Counted from the first letter of the stretch, positions 1 through 9,830 are shown. The stretch: 64,000 nucleotides of DNA from an uncultured Caldilineaceae bacterium (GCA_951813625.1 CATOTS010000014.1:62001-126000), one strand, 5' to 3'. Made by a program: numbers and translations. The notes: a model not told the origin generated them from the sequence alone.

Positions 1-498
1 GCGGCGATGGCGGCCACGCCGTAGCGAAAGGGGTGAGATATCTCGCGGAAGGCAAAGGCGATGTAGGCCAGGATCAGTATCGAAGCGGCAACGACCGCCA
101 AGAGCGCGGCGCGGCTGACTTCACCGCCGATGGCCGGCCCGATGCTCCGGTAGAGCCGCTCATCGAATTCGCCGAATCGTCCCACAAGTGACTCTGCAAT
201 CAACTCTTTCTGTGAGATATCGATGTTCTTGAACTTGACCTGGACGGTGCGGTCGTCGTCGACCAGAAACGCCTTTGTATCGGTGTACCCTGCATCGACA
301 AAGACGCTGCCAACATCGGTCGGGGCGACGGGCGCGTTGAAGCGCATCTCCCATTGCGTTCCCCCGGTATAGTCGATGCTGAGGGGTAGGAGGGTGCCCG
401 AGGAGGTCAGATTCCAGAGCATGAAGAGGACTCCGGGCAGTATTCCGACCAGCGAGAGTAGAAACCAAAGGGGTCGTCGTTCAACCAAGCGATACATA
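1..498 (-). CDS. secF: Protein translocase subunit SecF (N-terminal part; runs off the window start)
   Basis: Own translation of the minus strand from ATG at 498: MYRLVERRPLWFLLSLVGILPGVLFMLWN...IDYTGGTQWEMRFNAP...; follows secD. Absent from the ORF track because no stop lies inside the window. Confidence 0.9.
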
Positions 499-525
499 GA
501 AGTCTCTTTAGTGTATTTCCTGTCC

Positions 526-1926
526 TTAGTAGCCCAGAAGCCCGCGACTGCCGAGGAGCCTTTGCCCCTGCGTCGCCAGAAAACTGCGCATGAAGGTACG
601 AGTGACAAAGACGGCTGTGAACATCGACAGCAGGACGCCGACCGCGAGCGTGATGGCGAAGCCCTTGACTATGCTGGCGCCGAAGTTATTGCCGAACCAG
701 TACAGAACTGCACATGAGATGAGCGTCGAGAGATTGCCGTCGCGAATGGCGGGCCAGGCGCGACTGAATCCGGTCTCGACCGCCAAGCGGAGGGAGCGGC
801 CGTTGCGCAGCTCCTCCTTCATTCGTTCAAAGATGAGGATGTTGGCATCTACGGCCATGCCGATTGAAAGAATGAAGCCGGCAATGCCGGGCAGTGTCAG
901 GGTTACGGGCATCAGCTTGTACATGGCCAGGTTCAGCGTTACGTAGATGGCGAGAGCGCCATCTGCCAGCACACCGGGTAGTCGGTAGAGCAGGACCATG
1001 AAGATGAGCACAAGCGCGCCGCCTACGATGCCGGCCTGAAGGCTGCGATCGATCGAGTCCTGCCCCAGACTGGCGCCGATTGTGCGAACATCCACCACCT
1101 GCAACGGGATCGGCAGTGCGCCGTAGCGCATCTGGATGGCGAGGCTATCGGCCTCATCGGCGGTGAAGTTGCCGCTGATGACGCCCTGGTCGTTGATGGC
1201 GGCGTTGATTACGGGCGTGGAGAGCACGCGCCCGTCCAGCACTATCGCCAGCACGCGGCCGATGTTGTCGCGTGTGTAGGCAAAGAATTCTCCGCTGCTC
1301 TCGCTGGTCAGGTCGAACTGAATCTGCCACTGGGTGAATTCGTCCTGCGCTGCCACGACGCCTTCGAGGATGTCGCCCGTCATGATCGTGGCGAAGACTT
1401 CATCCGGGAAGGGAACTGATTGCGGCGCGGCTTCGCCGGCGGCAACCGCCTGCTGCAGTTTTGCGACGGCGTCGGGGCGGTTGGTTGTATTGATGAAGTC
1501 TTCCGGGCCGACGGGCATGCCGCCGAGGTCGACGAATTCCAACTGGCCGGTCGAGCGGATCGTCTCGATTGCCTGGTCGGGATTCTTGACGCCAGGCAGC
1601 TCGACGATCATGCGGCGGTCGCCCTGCAGCTGGACGGTGGGTTCGGTAAGGCCGAGGCCGTTGACGCGCTGTTCGACGATGACTTTGGCCGAGTTCAGCG
1701 CCTCGGCCACAAGTTCCTGGTCCTCGCCGACATCGGCCTCGAGCAGGATCTGGGTGCCGCCTTTGAGGTCGAGTCCCAATGTCAGCTCGCGGATGTCGCG
1801 TTGCGTATCGATTCCCGGCGCCAAGCTCTCTTCCAGCCAGGCGGGATGGTCGATTGGCAGCGCGACGAATAACGAGGCTGCAAAGAGGCAGGCGATGACC
1901 ACGACGACGGTGATATGGTTCCGCAT
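526..1926 (-). CDS. secD: Protein translocase subunit SecD
   Basis: [38 protein letters not shown]-type motifs, adjacent to secF. Confidence 0.95.
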   Translation of the reverse strand: MRNHITVVVVIACLFAASLFVALPIDHPAWLEESLAPGIDTQRDIRELTLGLDLKGGTQILLEADVGEDQELVAEALNSAKVIVEQRVNGLGLTEPTVQLQGDRRMIVELPGVKNPDQAIETIRSTGQLEFVDLGGMPVGPEDFINTTNRPDAVAKLQQAVAAGEAAPQSVPFPDEVFATIMTGDILEGVVAAQDEFTQWQIQFDLTSESSGEFFAYTRDNIGRVLAIVLDGRVLSTPVINAAINDQGVISGNFTADEADSLAIQMRYGALPIPLQVVDVRTIGASLGQDSIDRSLQAGIVGGALVLIFMVLLYRLPGVLADGALAIYVTLNLAMYKLMPVTLTLPGIAGFILSIGMAVDANILIFERMKEELRNGRSLRLAVETGFSRAWPAIRDGNLSTLISCAVLYWFGNNFGASIVKGFAITLAVGVLLSMFTAVFVTRTFMRSFLATQGQRLLGSRGLLGY

Positions 1927-2257
1927 GAATGTCCTTCGCTCAAGGCGAGTGCTTTGCTTGGCGTCGCGTCGACAGGAACGGCGCGGCTGGCGCCGCGTGA
2001 CGAAAATGCACGCGATTCAATCCTATCAATTATAAGCTCTGACCTAACCGATACCAAAATCATGACCGCTTTTCCGTCGGTGTGAGATTGCAATCCGCTG
2101 CGTCGACGATAGACTGCGGCCATTGCAAAGAGATCGTTTTGCGCGGCAAGACCCTGTTCCGGGTGCGGTGTAGTGACGATGGCGGGCGCGGAGGAAGCTA
2201 TTGATTTGCCGGGGCGAGCAGTTGAGATTGCGCATGGTTCCGGCAAGGCGGGAGAAT

Positions 2258-2800
2258 CTATCTAGGGTCGTCATCGTTTTCCTCTATGGGTGGGTGGGTT
2301 TCGAGCAGCTTGTTGGCTTGCTCGAACAGTTTGGGCCAGTTGTCTGTGGGGTGTTTGTCGGGCTCGGGGAGGGTGGGCAGCTCGAGGCGTTCCTGTTCGA
2401 GCAGCCTGGCATAGATGGGTCGTAGGGTCGGGAGCAGGGCGCGGGCTTCTTCTTTCGAGAGGTTTTCGAGTTCTGCTTTGTCGATGACGTTGGAGATGAT
2501 GTTGATGATTCTGTCGAAATGGTCGAGGCGTCGCTGGCGAGCGGCGGCGGCGCGAGCGGCCTCACCTTCGCGTTGGTCCTGGTCGTAGGCGAGGGCGCGT
2601 TGATCCCAGTTGAACTGTTGCGCCCTATCTGAAGCGGTCTTAGAGGGTTTGCCGTTGCTGTGCGTCCAGATGCGATAGGCAGCGGTAAGGGAGCGAAAGG
2701 GTCCCAGGTCGAGGTAGACCTGGAAGCGGGCGAACCATTCGATGGGTTCGTCATCCAACTGTTGCCAAGGTTTGTGTGATTGAGCGTCTGTCATAGCCAA
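2258..2800 (-). CDS. Phage terminase small subunit-like / HTH protein
   Basis: DEPIEWFARFQVYLDLGPFRSLTAAYRIW...W.RALAYD pattern resembles short terminase-small-subunit-like proteins; no terminase large subunit seen nearby. Confidence 0.5.
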   Translation of the reverse strand: MAMTDAQSHKPWQQLDDEPIEWFARFQVYLDLGPFRSLTAAYRIWTHSNGKPSKTASDRAQQFNWDQRALAYDQDQREGEAARAAAARQRRLDHFDRIINIISNVIDKAELENLSKEEARALLPTLRPIYARLLEQERLELPTLPEPDKHPTDNWPKLFEQANKLLETHPPIEENDDDPR

Positions 2801-2979
2801 GTCAGGCTCCTAAGTTCTATGGGACCGAAGTCCATTCAAATTGACGCGATAGGTCGACTGATGTCGACGAGAGTGGGCCGATGTAGCACAATGTCGTCCA
2901 ATTATTTTTTTCTGGACGGGGTGTGCGGCGGCGGGATTGGGGGTAAATTGGGCGGAAATTGGCGGTTGGAATTGCAAGA

Positions 2980-3455
2980 TATTTGCAGCGTAGCAGGGTT
3001 TCGGATCTCTTGCAGGGGAGGGTGCGAAATTGGGAGTTGGTGTCGGTATGATAGGCATGATGAATACAGCGTAGCAGGGTTGCGGATCTCTTGCAGTAGA
3101 GGGGGTGGAATTGGGTTGTGGTGTCGGTATGATAGGCATGATGAATACAGAGTAGCAGGGTTTCAGATCTCTTGCAGGGGAGGGGGTGGAATTGGGAGTT
3201 GGTGTCGGTATGATAGGCATGATGAATACAGCGTAGCAGGGTTTCAGATCTCTTGCAGGGGAGGGGGTGGAATTGGGTGGTGGCGTCGGTATGATAGGCA
3301 TGATGGTGACAGCGTAGAAGGGTTTGGGATCTCTTGCAGGGGAGGGGGTGGAATTGGGTGGTGGTGTCGGAATAATAGGCATTATGATGACAGCGTAGCA
3401 GGGTTGCGGATGTCTTGCAGGGGAAGGGGTGGAATTGGGTTGGAGCGGGTGTTGT
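2980..3455. repeat. Tandem repeat, 81-bp period, about 6 units
   Basis: Anchor TAGCAGGG or variant starts at 2991, 3072, 3153, 3234, 3315, 3396 (exactly 81 bp apart). Unit includes GATCTCTTGCAGGGGAGGGGGTGGAATTGGG...GTCGGTATGATAGGCATGATG. Confidence 0.95.
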
Positions 3456-3945
3456 CTGAACTGAAATTTGTCTGATTTGAGTGATGGGCAGGATTTGGTA
3501 AGTTGGGGGGGGAGCTGTCTGAACTGTCCAGCAATTCTTCCATCAACTCCTCCCGCAGCGGCGGCGACTCCGCCGCCATCTCGTTCGACGCGGCTTGCGA
3601 GTGATCTTCGCCCCATGACCAAAACGGCCCAGATACAGTTTCTGCCTCCCCCAAAATACTTCGCCTTCCCCTTTTCCTTGTCCATCTCGACCTACGTCGC
3701 TCTCGTAAGGATCTCGGATGCATTCGCGGAATTGGGTGCAGCCCACATTTGGGATGGGAATCGTTGGGCGTGGAATTCATTCCAGTGGAGACTGAAGTTG
3801 TTTGTCGGCTTTTGGGAGAGGCACAGGGCAGGCACAAGGCCCGCCCCTACGGGGGCTGCGGCGTTCGCTGATATTGGGGGCGGCGCGATGGGCTGCAGGC
3901 ATCACGGGCTACATGGAATCTACACTCGGCGGGGGGAGAACATCA

Positions 3946-4003
3946 GGGGGGCGTTGCGGGGGGAGTCCCCCCGCACAAGGGAGGGCCGCAGGCCCGACCG
4001 TCC
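3946..4003. repeat. Dispersed double-hairpin module, copy A
   Basis: GGGGGGCGTTGCGGGGGGAGTCCCCCCGCACAAGGGAGGGCCGCAGGCCCGACCGTCC; stems GCGGGGGG/CCCCCCGC and GGGCC/GGCCC. Confidence 0.9.
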
Positions 4004-4248
4004 AGAGCTGCAGTGGTCAGTTGCTAATGGCCAGTTGCCAGTTGCCAGTGGTCAGTTGCCAGGAACTGCCGGGCGTGGTGGACAGTGGACTGACCATGAC
4101 TCGGTCGCTACATGAGGTAGAGGAACATGTCCTCAATTTTGGACTGCACTCCCCCTGAATTTCGGAGGTTGACAAAAGACAAAAAGTTCATATATATATG
4201 AAATCGTACGAAGATTGAGCCAAATCACCTACTATTCTTTCATTTTTG

Positions 4249-4556
4249 GTAACTACTAAGCCACATACAGCATCGGTCTCGATCAGTCTTCCATCCCCGC
4301 CGCCATTCAGATTATCTGACTGCGTATACAGTTGGCCGCCACCGCGTTGGATAAGCCGCACTGCAGGAATGACGACGTACCGTCGGTGAGCGATGGTTTT
4401 GGAGGGGGGCGTTGCGGGGGGAGTCCCCCCGCACAAGGGAGGGCCGCAGGCCCGACCGTCCCAAAAGCAAGGAGAACGTAAAGCGGAGTGAGGAGAGAGA
4501 AAACACCTTCGCTCACCTCATTCAGGGTTACAGACTGATTGCGGCTGAGTAGTTAC
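4249..4556. mobile_element. 308-bp MITE-like element, copy 1
   Basis: Ends GTAACTACTAAGCC...GGCTGAGTAGTTAC (14-bp TIR, 1 mismatch); flanked by perfect 8-bp duplication CATTTTTG (4241-4248 and 4557-4564); contains hairpin module copy B (4404-4461). Confidence 0.93.
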
Positions 4557-5036
4557 CATTTTTGTGGCGTGAGTCAGGTTCATTTCGGACGCATCAGGGC
4601 GGCTGGTAATTGATGCGTTCGCTTCGGTCAGGTACGGTGGCTCTGAGCGGCGACGGAGTGCCGCTTCCATGCGAGTCTCCTTCTACAATCCTACTCCCAT
4701 TTCACAACAGTAATGCCGCGGGTAAACCCAGCGTTGCTCATTTCTGAGGAATCGCGCTGTGGGCGCCGCAGCCTTACGCGCTTACGCAATTGAACTTAAG
4801 CCCCGCTTTTGCCGGACAGCAGCGGCGTCGGTGCGCCCGCCGCGATTGCCTACGAGGCGGAGTCATTCCGATGAGGGAAATCGCTTGGGCAGCTTACCGT
4901 ATCGTGTAATAGCAGGACCTGGCTCGTGCGCGTTCCAAACGGAGTCGCCTTGGTGCAAAGGAGATAGCCAATGGGAAACGTAAAGGTCGCAGAAATCGGT
5001 TTGCGTCATTTGCCGGTAGACCCGAAAGGAGGGACC

Positions 5037-5965
5037 TTGACAGTCGCAAAGCGATGGAGCAGTCGGCGGGACTTTCTGTAAGCTTCGGTTGCAGGGGCGG
5101 CTGGTGTTTTGGCGGCGGGGTGTGTCGTCCCGGTAGCGACTGGGGAGGAAGTGGCCGGTGAGCCGGCCGAGGTCCAAAGGGAGCTGACTTTCATTGGCGG
5201 CGGCAGCGAGGTATGGCAGAACATCTCCAACTATTTCACCGAGAACACAGGCATCAAGGTCAACTTGCAGAGTTATCCCACCGGGGGCGGCGATGCAGTG
5301 ACCCAAAAGTCCATCATGCTGGGTGAAATCGAGTATGACGAGATCGACATTCAGGTCCGCATGGACACAACCACTGCCGTCTACCTGCAGAAGGAGTGGT
5401 TCGAAGACCTGAAGGATCTCTACTCCGAAGAGGACATTGCGGACATACCGAGCTCGATTCGCAACTTCAGCGATACCTACGGTTGGGGCCGCCATCCACA
5501 CAACCTGGCCGCCATCGTTTTCTACCGTAATACCGAGCTCGTTCCCGAGGCGCCGGCCATGTGGGAAGAAATGGTCTCGGTTGCACAGGAACTGACCAAC
5601 GCGGACGAGGAAAGATGGTGCTGGCGCTCCTCCGGGGCCGGCTGGGCGGCAAACGTCACGGCCGTCATGGTTCGTCAGGCCGGCGGCGACATCAGCATCA
5701 TGGACGACGAGGCGTCGCGCGCGGCGTTGCGGTATCGTTCGTCCGCTGGTCAAGCCAGGCGTTTCGGGCACATTCATCGTTCTCTTCATCGGCGCCTGGA
5801 GTGAGTTTCTGTTCGCGTTTTTCCTGACCTTCAGCGATCACGCCAAGGCGCTCACCGTACGCATCCTCGAAGTCCCTGCCGATTTTTTCACGCCGCTGCA
5901 TCGCATGGCCGCGGGCGGTCTGATCGATCTGATTCCAATCGCAATCATTATCCTGATCGCGCAGC
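5037..5965 (+). pseudogene. ABC sugar transporter remnant: Tat-signal solute-binding protein N-terminus fused to the C-terminus of a MalG-like permease
   Basis: TTG start 5037 with AGGAGGG upstream: LTVAKRWSSRRDFL*ASVAGAAGVLAAGCVVP... with in-frame TAA at 5079-5081; SBP sequence up to about 5727, then in another frame ...GIVRPLVKPGVSGTFIVLFIGAWSEFLFAFFLTFSDHAKAL..., a MalG C-terminal signature. Confidence 0.85.
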
Positions 5966-6065
5966 GATATATCGTTAGGGCCTGGTTGCGGGCGCTCTCG
6001 GCGGCGGGCAACCGGCGAGACTCCGGGCGCGCACCATATCCTCGCAAACGCGGACGGGCCATCAG

Positions 6066-6135
6066 AGCAACAGGAAGACAGCAACAGGAATACAGCAACA
6101 GGAAGACAGCAACAGGAATACAGTAAAAGGAAGAC
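6066..6135 (+). repeat. 14-bp tandem repeat (about 5 units) directly before the start codon of the next gene
   Basis: GCAACAGGAAGACA / GCAACAGGAATACA alternating; each unit contains AGGA. Confidence 0.9.
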
Positions 6136-6136
6136 T

Positions 6137-7759
6137 GTGACACTGGAATTCAGGAGCCAAGGCGTCGGCGTTGCGCTTGAATTTGACCTGGAGCCGGGCG
6201 TCTCGGAGTGGACGTTGCAGTCGGATGGCGGCGGCAACGCCGAAATGCGCTACGCGGGCGGCGGCTATACGCTGACCCTTCGCCAGCGACGTCGGGAGGG
6301 CCATTGCCTGGCCGAGTTCAACCTGAGGCGAGCATCCGGCGAGCCCTTTCAGCTGCGCCGCTATGCTCTGAAGGCGGACGCCAGCACCGCCGGTCTCGAC
6401 CGGATCTGGCGGCCCTGGCATCTCCATTGGTTTACTGAGTATCTCGGCTTCTATCCTAACGGCCTGCAGAGCACACACAGCCGCCATCGCCAGTTTGACG
6501 AGCTGCACCGGACGATGGCCGACCGCCGCATCCCCAACGTCGTGGGCATCGACAGAACCGTGCGCACCGTGCACGCGGTGGGCCTGCTGGACCAGCGCAT
6601 CGAGACCGACATTCGCTACCGCGCCCTGACACATTACGCCACTGAACTGCAGCCCAAGGGCGCTGTGCGCTATGATTTCCGACGGCCGATTGAAGGCGGC
6701 ACGCTTCACGAGCTAACCGAGTACAAAGACGGCTTCTTCGTTTCGAGCGGCTCTTCCTGGTTCGACACCATGGGGGCCTACCGCGCGCTGCACGACGAAA
6801 GCCTGGGGCGGTCTGTGCGACCCAGCCCCGACGCGGCCTGGGAACCTCTGTGGACGCTCTGGGGGGGATCGAAAGGCGACTGGGAGTGGGGACGTGAAGA
6901 GGCGTTGCAGGAGGACGAGCTGTTCGAGGCGGCCCAGATTGCCGCCGACCTGGGCATCCGCGGCATGAACGGTTGGGGGGGCTGGTTCCGAGAGATGCTG
7001 CCCCATTCCTACAAGTCCGAGGATTTGCTCTGGGCCTACCCCGACGACGTCGGCGACTACCAGCCCGCGGACAAGTACCCGGACCTGCGCGCCTTTGTGC
7101 GCAGGCTGCAAGGGATCGGGATCAAGGTTATGCCCTGGGTCTCGCCGTGGATGGCGGGACGAGGCACCCGGTTCAGGCAACAGGTCAAGGAGACCCTGGT
7201 CGAGGTTGATCTTGATCCCTCCGACCGATGGCAAAACGAGGCAACCTCACGTCTGTGTCCGCGTCATCCCTTCACCCAGAAGTACGTGCCCGAACTGATG
7301 GCGCGCCTGCTGCGCGAGTACGAGTTTGACGGTTTTTGCGTCGACATGGTTGACGCCTGGGTGCTGGAGAACTGCACTGCCGACCATGAGCACACGACCG
7401 GCTCCGTCGGCCTGGCCATGGCCGAAACTATCGAGCGTATGCGCGAGGCGATGTACGCCGTGCATCCCGAAGCCGTGATTGAGTTCAAGCCCATGTACTC
7501 GAACATCAGCAACCTGTACAAGGCCTCGACGCACCGCGCACCAGACACCGGCTTTGTCTCGGCATACGATGCCGACCGACGCTGCTGCGTTATGCTGCGC
7601 ACGTATGTGCCCAGCGGCGTCGCCGTCCACAAGTTGACCCAAACGGTGATTGTTGAGGAAGCAGGAGAGCAAAGCGGTGGCGGAGCGACCGGCACTAGGA
7701 CTACCCTGCGTGATGATACAGATTCTATGTTCCCGTGCTTATGCATTGGCTGGACGTGA
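6137..7759 (+). CDS. Glycoside hydrolase (alpha-galactosidase-like TIM barrel), 3'-truncated paralog of 19895..21910
   Basis: Collinear with 19895..21910 through VPSGVAVH, then unrelated sequence KLTQTVIVEEAGEQSGGG... Confidence 0.75.
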   Translation: MTLEFRSQGVGVALEFDLEPGVSEWTLQSDGGGNAEMRYAGGGYTLTLRQRRREGHCLAEFNLRRASGEPFQLRRYALKADASTAGLDRIWRPWHLHWFTEYLGFYPNGLQSTHSRHRQFDELHRTMADRRIPNVVGIDRTVRTVHAVGLLDQRIETDIRYRALTHYATELQPKGAVRYDFRRPIEGGTLHELTEYKDGFFVSSGSSWFDTMGAYRALHDESLGRSVRPSPDAAWEPLWTLWGGSKGDWEWGREEALQEDELFEAAQIAADLGIRGMNGWGGWFREMLPHSYKSEDLLWAYPDDVGDYQPADKYPDLRAFVRRLQGIGIKVMPWVSPWMAGRGTRFRQQVKETLVEVDLDPSDRWQNEATSRLCPRHPFTQKYVPELMARLLREYEFDGFCVDMVDAWVLENCTADHEHTTGSVGLAMAETIERMREAMYAVHPEAVIEFKPMYSNISNLYKASTHRAPDTGFVSAYDADRRCCVMLRTYVPSGVAVHKLTQTVIVEEAGEQSGGGATGTRTTLRDDTDSMFPCLCIGWT

Positions 7760-8076
7760 AGCCCAATTCGGCGTAATTCTGGGCAGAAATACCAGGTTTG
7801 GTCCAATCTTATAAGAACTCATAGATGCAACTTGGATTTCCTGATAACTATCTCATATTAGGATGGTAGAGTGTAGTGGGATATGCCGTTTTAGGGAGGT
7901 TCACATTTGGTGTTTATGGTGAGCCCCAATCGTTTGGTGTCGCTGGCAACTTCCCCGGGAACATACGAACAACGGGGCAAGATGCGCCGAAAGCCGGGGG
8001 CATATGACTTTCGTACCCACTTCATTACTTTTGGCACTGCAAAGCGCTCCCACCATCTGTTAATCTGGAACTACGC

Positions 8077-8163
8077 ACCAAAAACATGACGGGCTCTCAC
8101 CAAAAGCAGGATGGACTCTCACCAAAAACAGGACGAGTCCTTACCAAGGCCAGGATAGATTAG
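8077..8163. repeat. 22-bp direct repeat, about 4 units, upstream of the histidine kinase
   Basis: ACCAAAAACATGACGGGCTCTC / ACCAAAAGCAGGATGGACTCTC / ACCAAAAACAGGACGAGTCCTT / ACCAAGGCCAGGATAGATTAG. Confidence 0.85.
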
Positions 8164-8212
8164 TCAATTCTGGAAACAGACAGGATTTCCCCTGCAGAGG
8201 TGGCCGATTTCC

Positions 8213-8875
8213 ATGTCCACGTCCCGTCAGAGTATTACCGAGCAAGTTGCAGTTCTGGCCGTAGCGGAGGAACGCAAACGCTTAGCCAGGGATTTGCACG
8301 ATTCGCTTGGCCACGTGCTGACCATCTCGATCGTTCAGCTGGAAATCGCTGAGCAGTTGTTGGATGGGAAGCCGCGGCAGGCGCAAGAGCTCATCAGGAC
8401 TGTGCGCGGGCATCTATCCTCCGGCCTGGATGACCTGCGCGTGACTCTCGGCGCCGTACACATCCGCAGCATCGACAGAGACAATCTACTCCCATCGTTG
8501 CAAAAGGTCGCCGACGAGTTCGCGGATGCGACCGGCATTGCGCTCCATACGCATCTGCCCGATGCGTTGCCTCCCCTGTCCGAGGCCCAGGCCCAGGCAC
8601 TTTACCGGACCGTCCAGGAAGCCCTCACAAACATATTCAAGCACGCCCTGGCTCTGAACGTCTGGATAGATTTGCATGTCTGTGACACGGAGTTGGCTCT
8701 GGAGATCAGGGACGACGGACAGGGTTTCGGCTCGACCGGGGGCAGCGGATTTGGACTGCAGGGGATGCGAGAGCGGGCGGCCGAACTCGATGGAACGATA
8801 CGCGTCAGCAGACCTGCGGACGGCGGTATGTTGTTGTCCATGCACCTGCCTTTCGGGGGTGTCATCTATGCCTGA
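8213..8875 (+). CDS. NarL-family sensor histidine kinase lacking an obvious sensor or membrane domain
   Basis: EERKRLARDLHDSLGHVLT (HisKA_3), EALTNIFKHA (N box), DDGQGFG, GFGLQGMRERAAELDG. Confidence 0.9.
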   Translation: MSTSRQSITEQVAVLAVAEERKRLARDLHDSLGHVLTISIVQLEIAEQLLDGKPRQAQELIRTVRGHLSSGLDDLRVTLGAVHIRSIDRDNLLPSLQKVADEFADATGIALHTHLPDALPPLSEAQAQALYRTVQEALTNIFKHALALNVWIDLHVCDTELALEIRDDGQGFGSTGGSGFGLQGMRERAAELDGTIRVSRPADGGMLLSMHLPFGGVIYA

Positions 8876-9548
8876 GACGGTGACTCTGCTGCTTGTGGAC
8901 GATCAGAAGTTGCTTCGCGAGGGGACCAGAGCTCTCCTCAATATGAAAGATGACCTGACGATCGTCGGCGAAGCCGGCGACGGGCGGGAGGCCGTCGACC
9001 TCTACTTCAGACTGAGACCGGATGTCGTGTTAATGGATGTACAGATGCCGAAGATCAACGGTGTCGAGGCTACGCGGCGGATTCGAGAAAGGGATGCGTG
9101 TGCAAAAGTTATCCTGCTGACGACCTTTGATGATGATGCCTACATCTTTGAAGGTGTGAGGGTCGGCGCAATGGGATATCTGCTCAAGACGCTTTCCGCC
9201 GAAGAATTGGTCAGCGCTGTCCGCGCCGTGCATCGGGGCGGCGCCTTCATTGAGCCGACTGTTGCCCGCAAGTTGCTGGCGAAACTCACTAGCATGCTGT
9301 CTACCTACGCAGCTGCCGATCTGGTTGAACCCCTCAGCGAACGGGAACTGGAAATCCTGTGTCTGATAGCCGACGGTTTGAGCAACCGCAAGATCGCCGC
9401 TCATCTCAATCTGGCCGAAGGGACAGTAAAAAACTACGTTTCATCGCTATTGCGAAAATTGAATGTCCAGGATCGCACACAGGCCGCCTTATTTTACCGA
9501 CATTTGAGGTTGAGTAACGCCCATGCCTACGCTATCAATAGTGGTTGA
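8868..9548 (+). CDS. LuxR/NarL-type response regulator
   Basis: LLVDDQKLLREGTRALL..DVVLMDVQMPKINGVEATR; C-terminal LSERELEILCLIADGLSNRKIAAHLNLAEGTVKNYVSSLLRKL. ATG at 8868 overlaps the kinase stop; the ORF-track start at 8676 is too early. Confidence 0.93.
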   Translation: MPETVTLLLVDDQKLLREGTRALLNMKDDLTIVGEAGDGREAVDLYFRLRPDVVLMDVQMPKINGVEATRRIRERDACAKVILLTTFDDDAYIFEGVRVGAMGYLLKTLSAEELVSAVRAVHRGGAFIEPTVARKLLAKLTSMLSTYAAADLVEPLSERELEILCLIADGLSNRKIAAHLNLAEGTVKNYVSSLLRKLNVQDRTQAALFYRHLRLSNAHAYAINSG

Positions 9549-9830
9549 CGTGACCCGGAATGCAGCGGTGATCCCTTCTGGTTTGTCAAGCATGGATTGA
9601 TAACGGTATGCAGGCGCGTGCCTGAACAGCTCTACGTGGAGTTAAACAAGATGGTAGGCATCTGGCGGGATAGACGGATAAGAGACTGCGGAGCCCGGCG
9701 CGGTCGTTCTGCCAGCGTCCAGCACATGTCGGCACCACTTACCCAATTCCCATTTGCATGGTCAAGAGAAAGGCAATCCCGGTTGGTCTTCAATTGTAGC
9801 AATCCTTTCCACTCAACGGAGGAAGAGAAC

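Noticed and set aside
2980-3455. CRISPR array
   Set aside because: The whole 81-bp unit is conserved, with no unique spacers and no cas genes.
2810-3685. 291-aa minus-strand and 231-aa plus-strand ORFs over the 81-bp repeat
   Set aside because: Both are explained by a tandem repeat whose period is a multiple of three; not called as CDS.
3382-3837. 151-aa minus-strand ORF upstream of the terminase-like gene
   Set aside because: No recognisable domain and partly inside the tandem repeat.
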